64,000 nt of DNA from Bacteroidales bacterium (GTDB taxonomy: Bacteria > Bacteroidota > Bacteroidia > Bacteroidales > Lentimicrobiaceae), in the NCBI GenBank assembly GCA_016705005.1, contig JADIZB010000024.1, positions 11,211 to 75,210 on the forward strand, read 5' to 3'. The position numbers and the translations under genes were made by a program. Positions 63,759-64,000 of this stretch are shown in pieces (within the stretch, counting starts at the first letter, position 1; the number at the start of each line of letters is the position of its first letter). The notes under the pieces are model-generated. The model searched no databases. It was not told the DNA's origin and saw only the letters and a program-made list of their open reading frames with translations.

Positions 63759-64000
63759 TTAATGACATCATAAAGTGGTATTTAGCTTGTTTGAATTGAG
63801 TTTTTCAGGATTAAATTTTCTGCTGTCACAGGGTCAATTTACTTCTTCATTCACAACCGGTCAGATTTCGGAAAAGAAGTGAATTAAAAATTTATAGGAA
63901 TTTTTAACTGCAAAGCCATTTTTTCTCATATTTGTTATAGTATTAGAATTCAGCTGAGGTTCTTTCCGGATCATTTTGTCCGATGCTACCCCGGAACCAT

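Overview
The window comes from a bacterium of the phylum Bacteroidetes, probably a free-living or anaerobic Bacteroidales-like lineage. Six encoded proteins end in type IX secretion (T9SS) sorting domains. At least ten upstream regions carry the Bacteroidetes -7 box TAnnTTTG, three of them with a well-spaced -33 TTG/TTTG, and recognisable Shine-Dalgarno sites are rare. There are no rRNA or tRNA genes, no intact insertion sequence and no CRISPR array that I can see.

Layout. 0-4 kb: the tail of an upstream gene with its terminator, a repeat-rich spacer, a small zinc-ribbon protein, a CsgG-like outer-membrane protein and a divergent HTH regulator with paired palindromes in its promoter. 4-9.6 kb (minus): an FAD/Fe-S dehydrogenase of the D-2-hydroxyglutarate/D-lactate type, a decayed Y1 transposase, a DUF1338 (2-oxoadipate dioxygenase family) protein and a lipoate-protein ligase. 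9.8-11.9 kb (minus): the nrfHA nitrite reductase operon behind a textbook promoter. 12-16.8 kb: a very large T9SS propeller/beta-helix protein. 17-23.3 kb (minus): a probable nitrosative or redox-stress operon (Rrf2 regulator, Fe-S protein, DUF438-hemerythrin-PAS protein, DUF1858/DUF2249 protein, two cupins, a PepSY membrane protein) with a second Rrf2 gene upstream. 23.5-32.2 kb: typA, a LEA-like lipoprotein, a Ycf48-like T9SS protein, a DJ-1 protein, a TerB protein and a KtrB/KtrA potassium uptake pair. 32.2-45.4 kb: a cleaved-adhesin T9SS protein, ffh, folD, another T9SS protein, a PorE-like OmpA protein, a large helical-repeat protein, peptidase E and superoxide dismutase. 45.4-48.9 kb (minus): a metal-handling operon (copper P-type ATPase, CDF exporter, HMA chaperone). 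49-58.8 kb: an Omp28-like T9SS protein, an AT-rich outer-membrane protein, a YciI protein, a secreted EEP-fold hydrolase, an MFS exporter, a beta-barrel with an acidic Trp-rich loop, two tandem methyltransferase-like genes and a GNAT. 58.9-63.7 kb: a seven-PAS LytS-type histidine kinase and its LytTR regulator.

How genes may work together. The nrf operon and both Rrf2 genes share a GTATTT-R-AAWA-like element near their promoters. This suggests that one Fe-S regulator ties ammonifying nitrite reduction to the hemerythrin/DUF2249 stress operon (inference). The DUF1338 protein and the FAD/Fe-S dehydrogenase could form consecutive steps, 2-oxoadipate to D-2-hydroxyglutarate to 2-oxoglutarate (inference).

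The most unusual non-coding signal is a set of five short tandem arrays with an exact 7-bp period, four of them close behind stop codons. Four single-base frame disruptions fall between 18.0 and 23.9 kb (PepSY gene, cupin twice, typA). Because one of them breaks typA, sequence or assembly error in that stretch is a serious possibility. Everything here rests on reading the sequence. No database search was possible, and domain names come from motif recognition.
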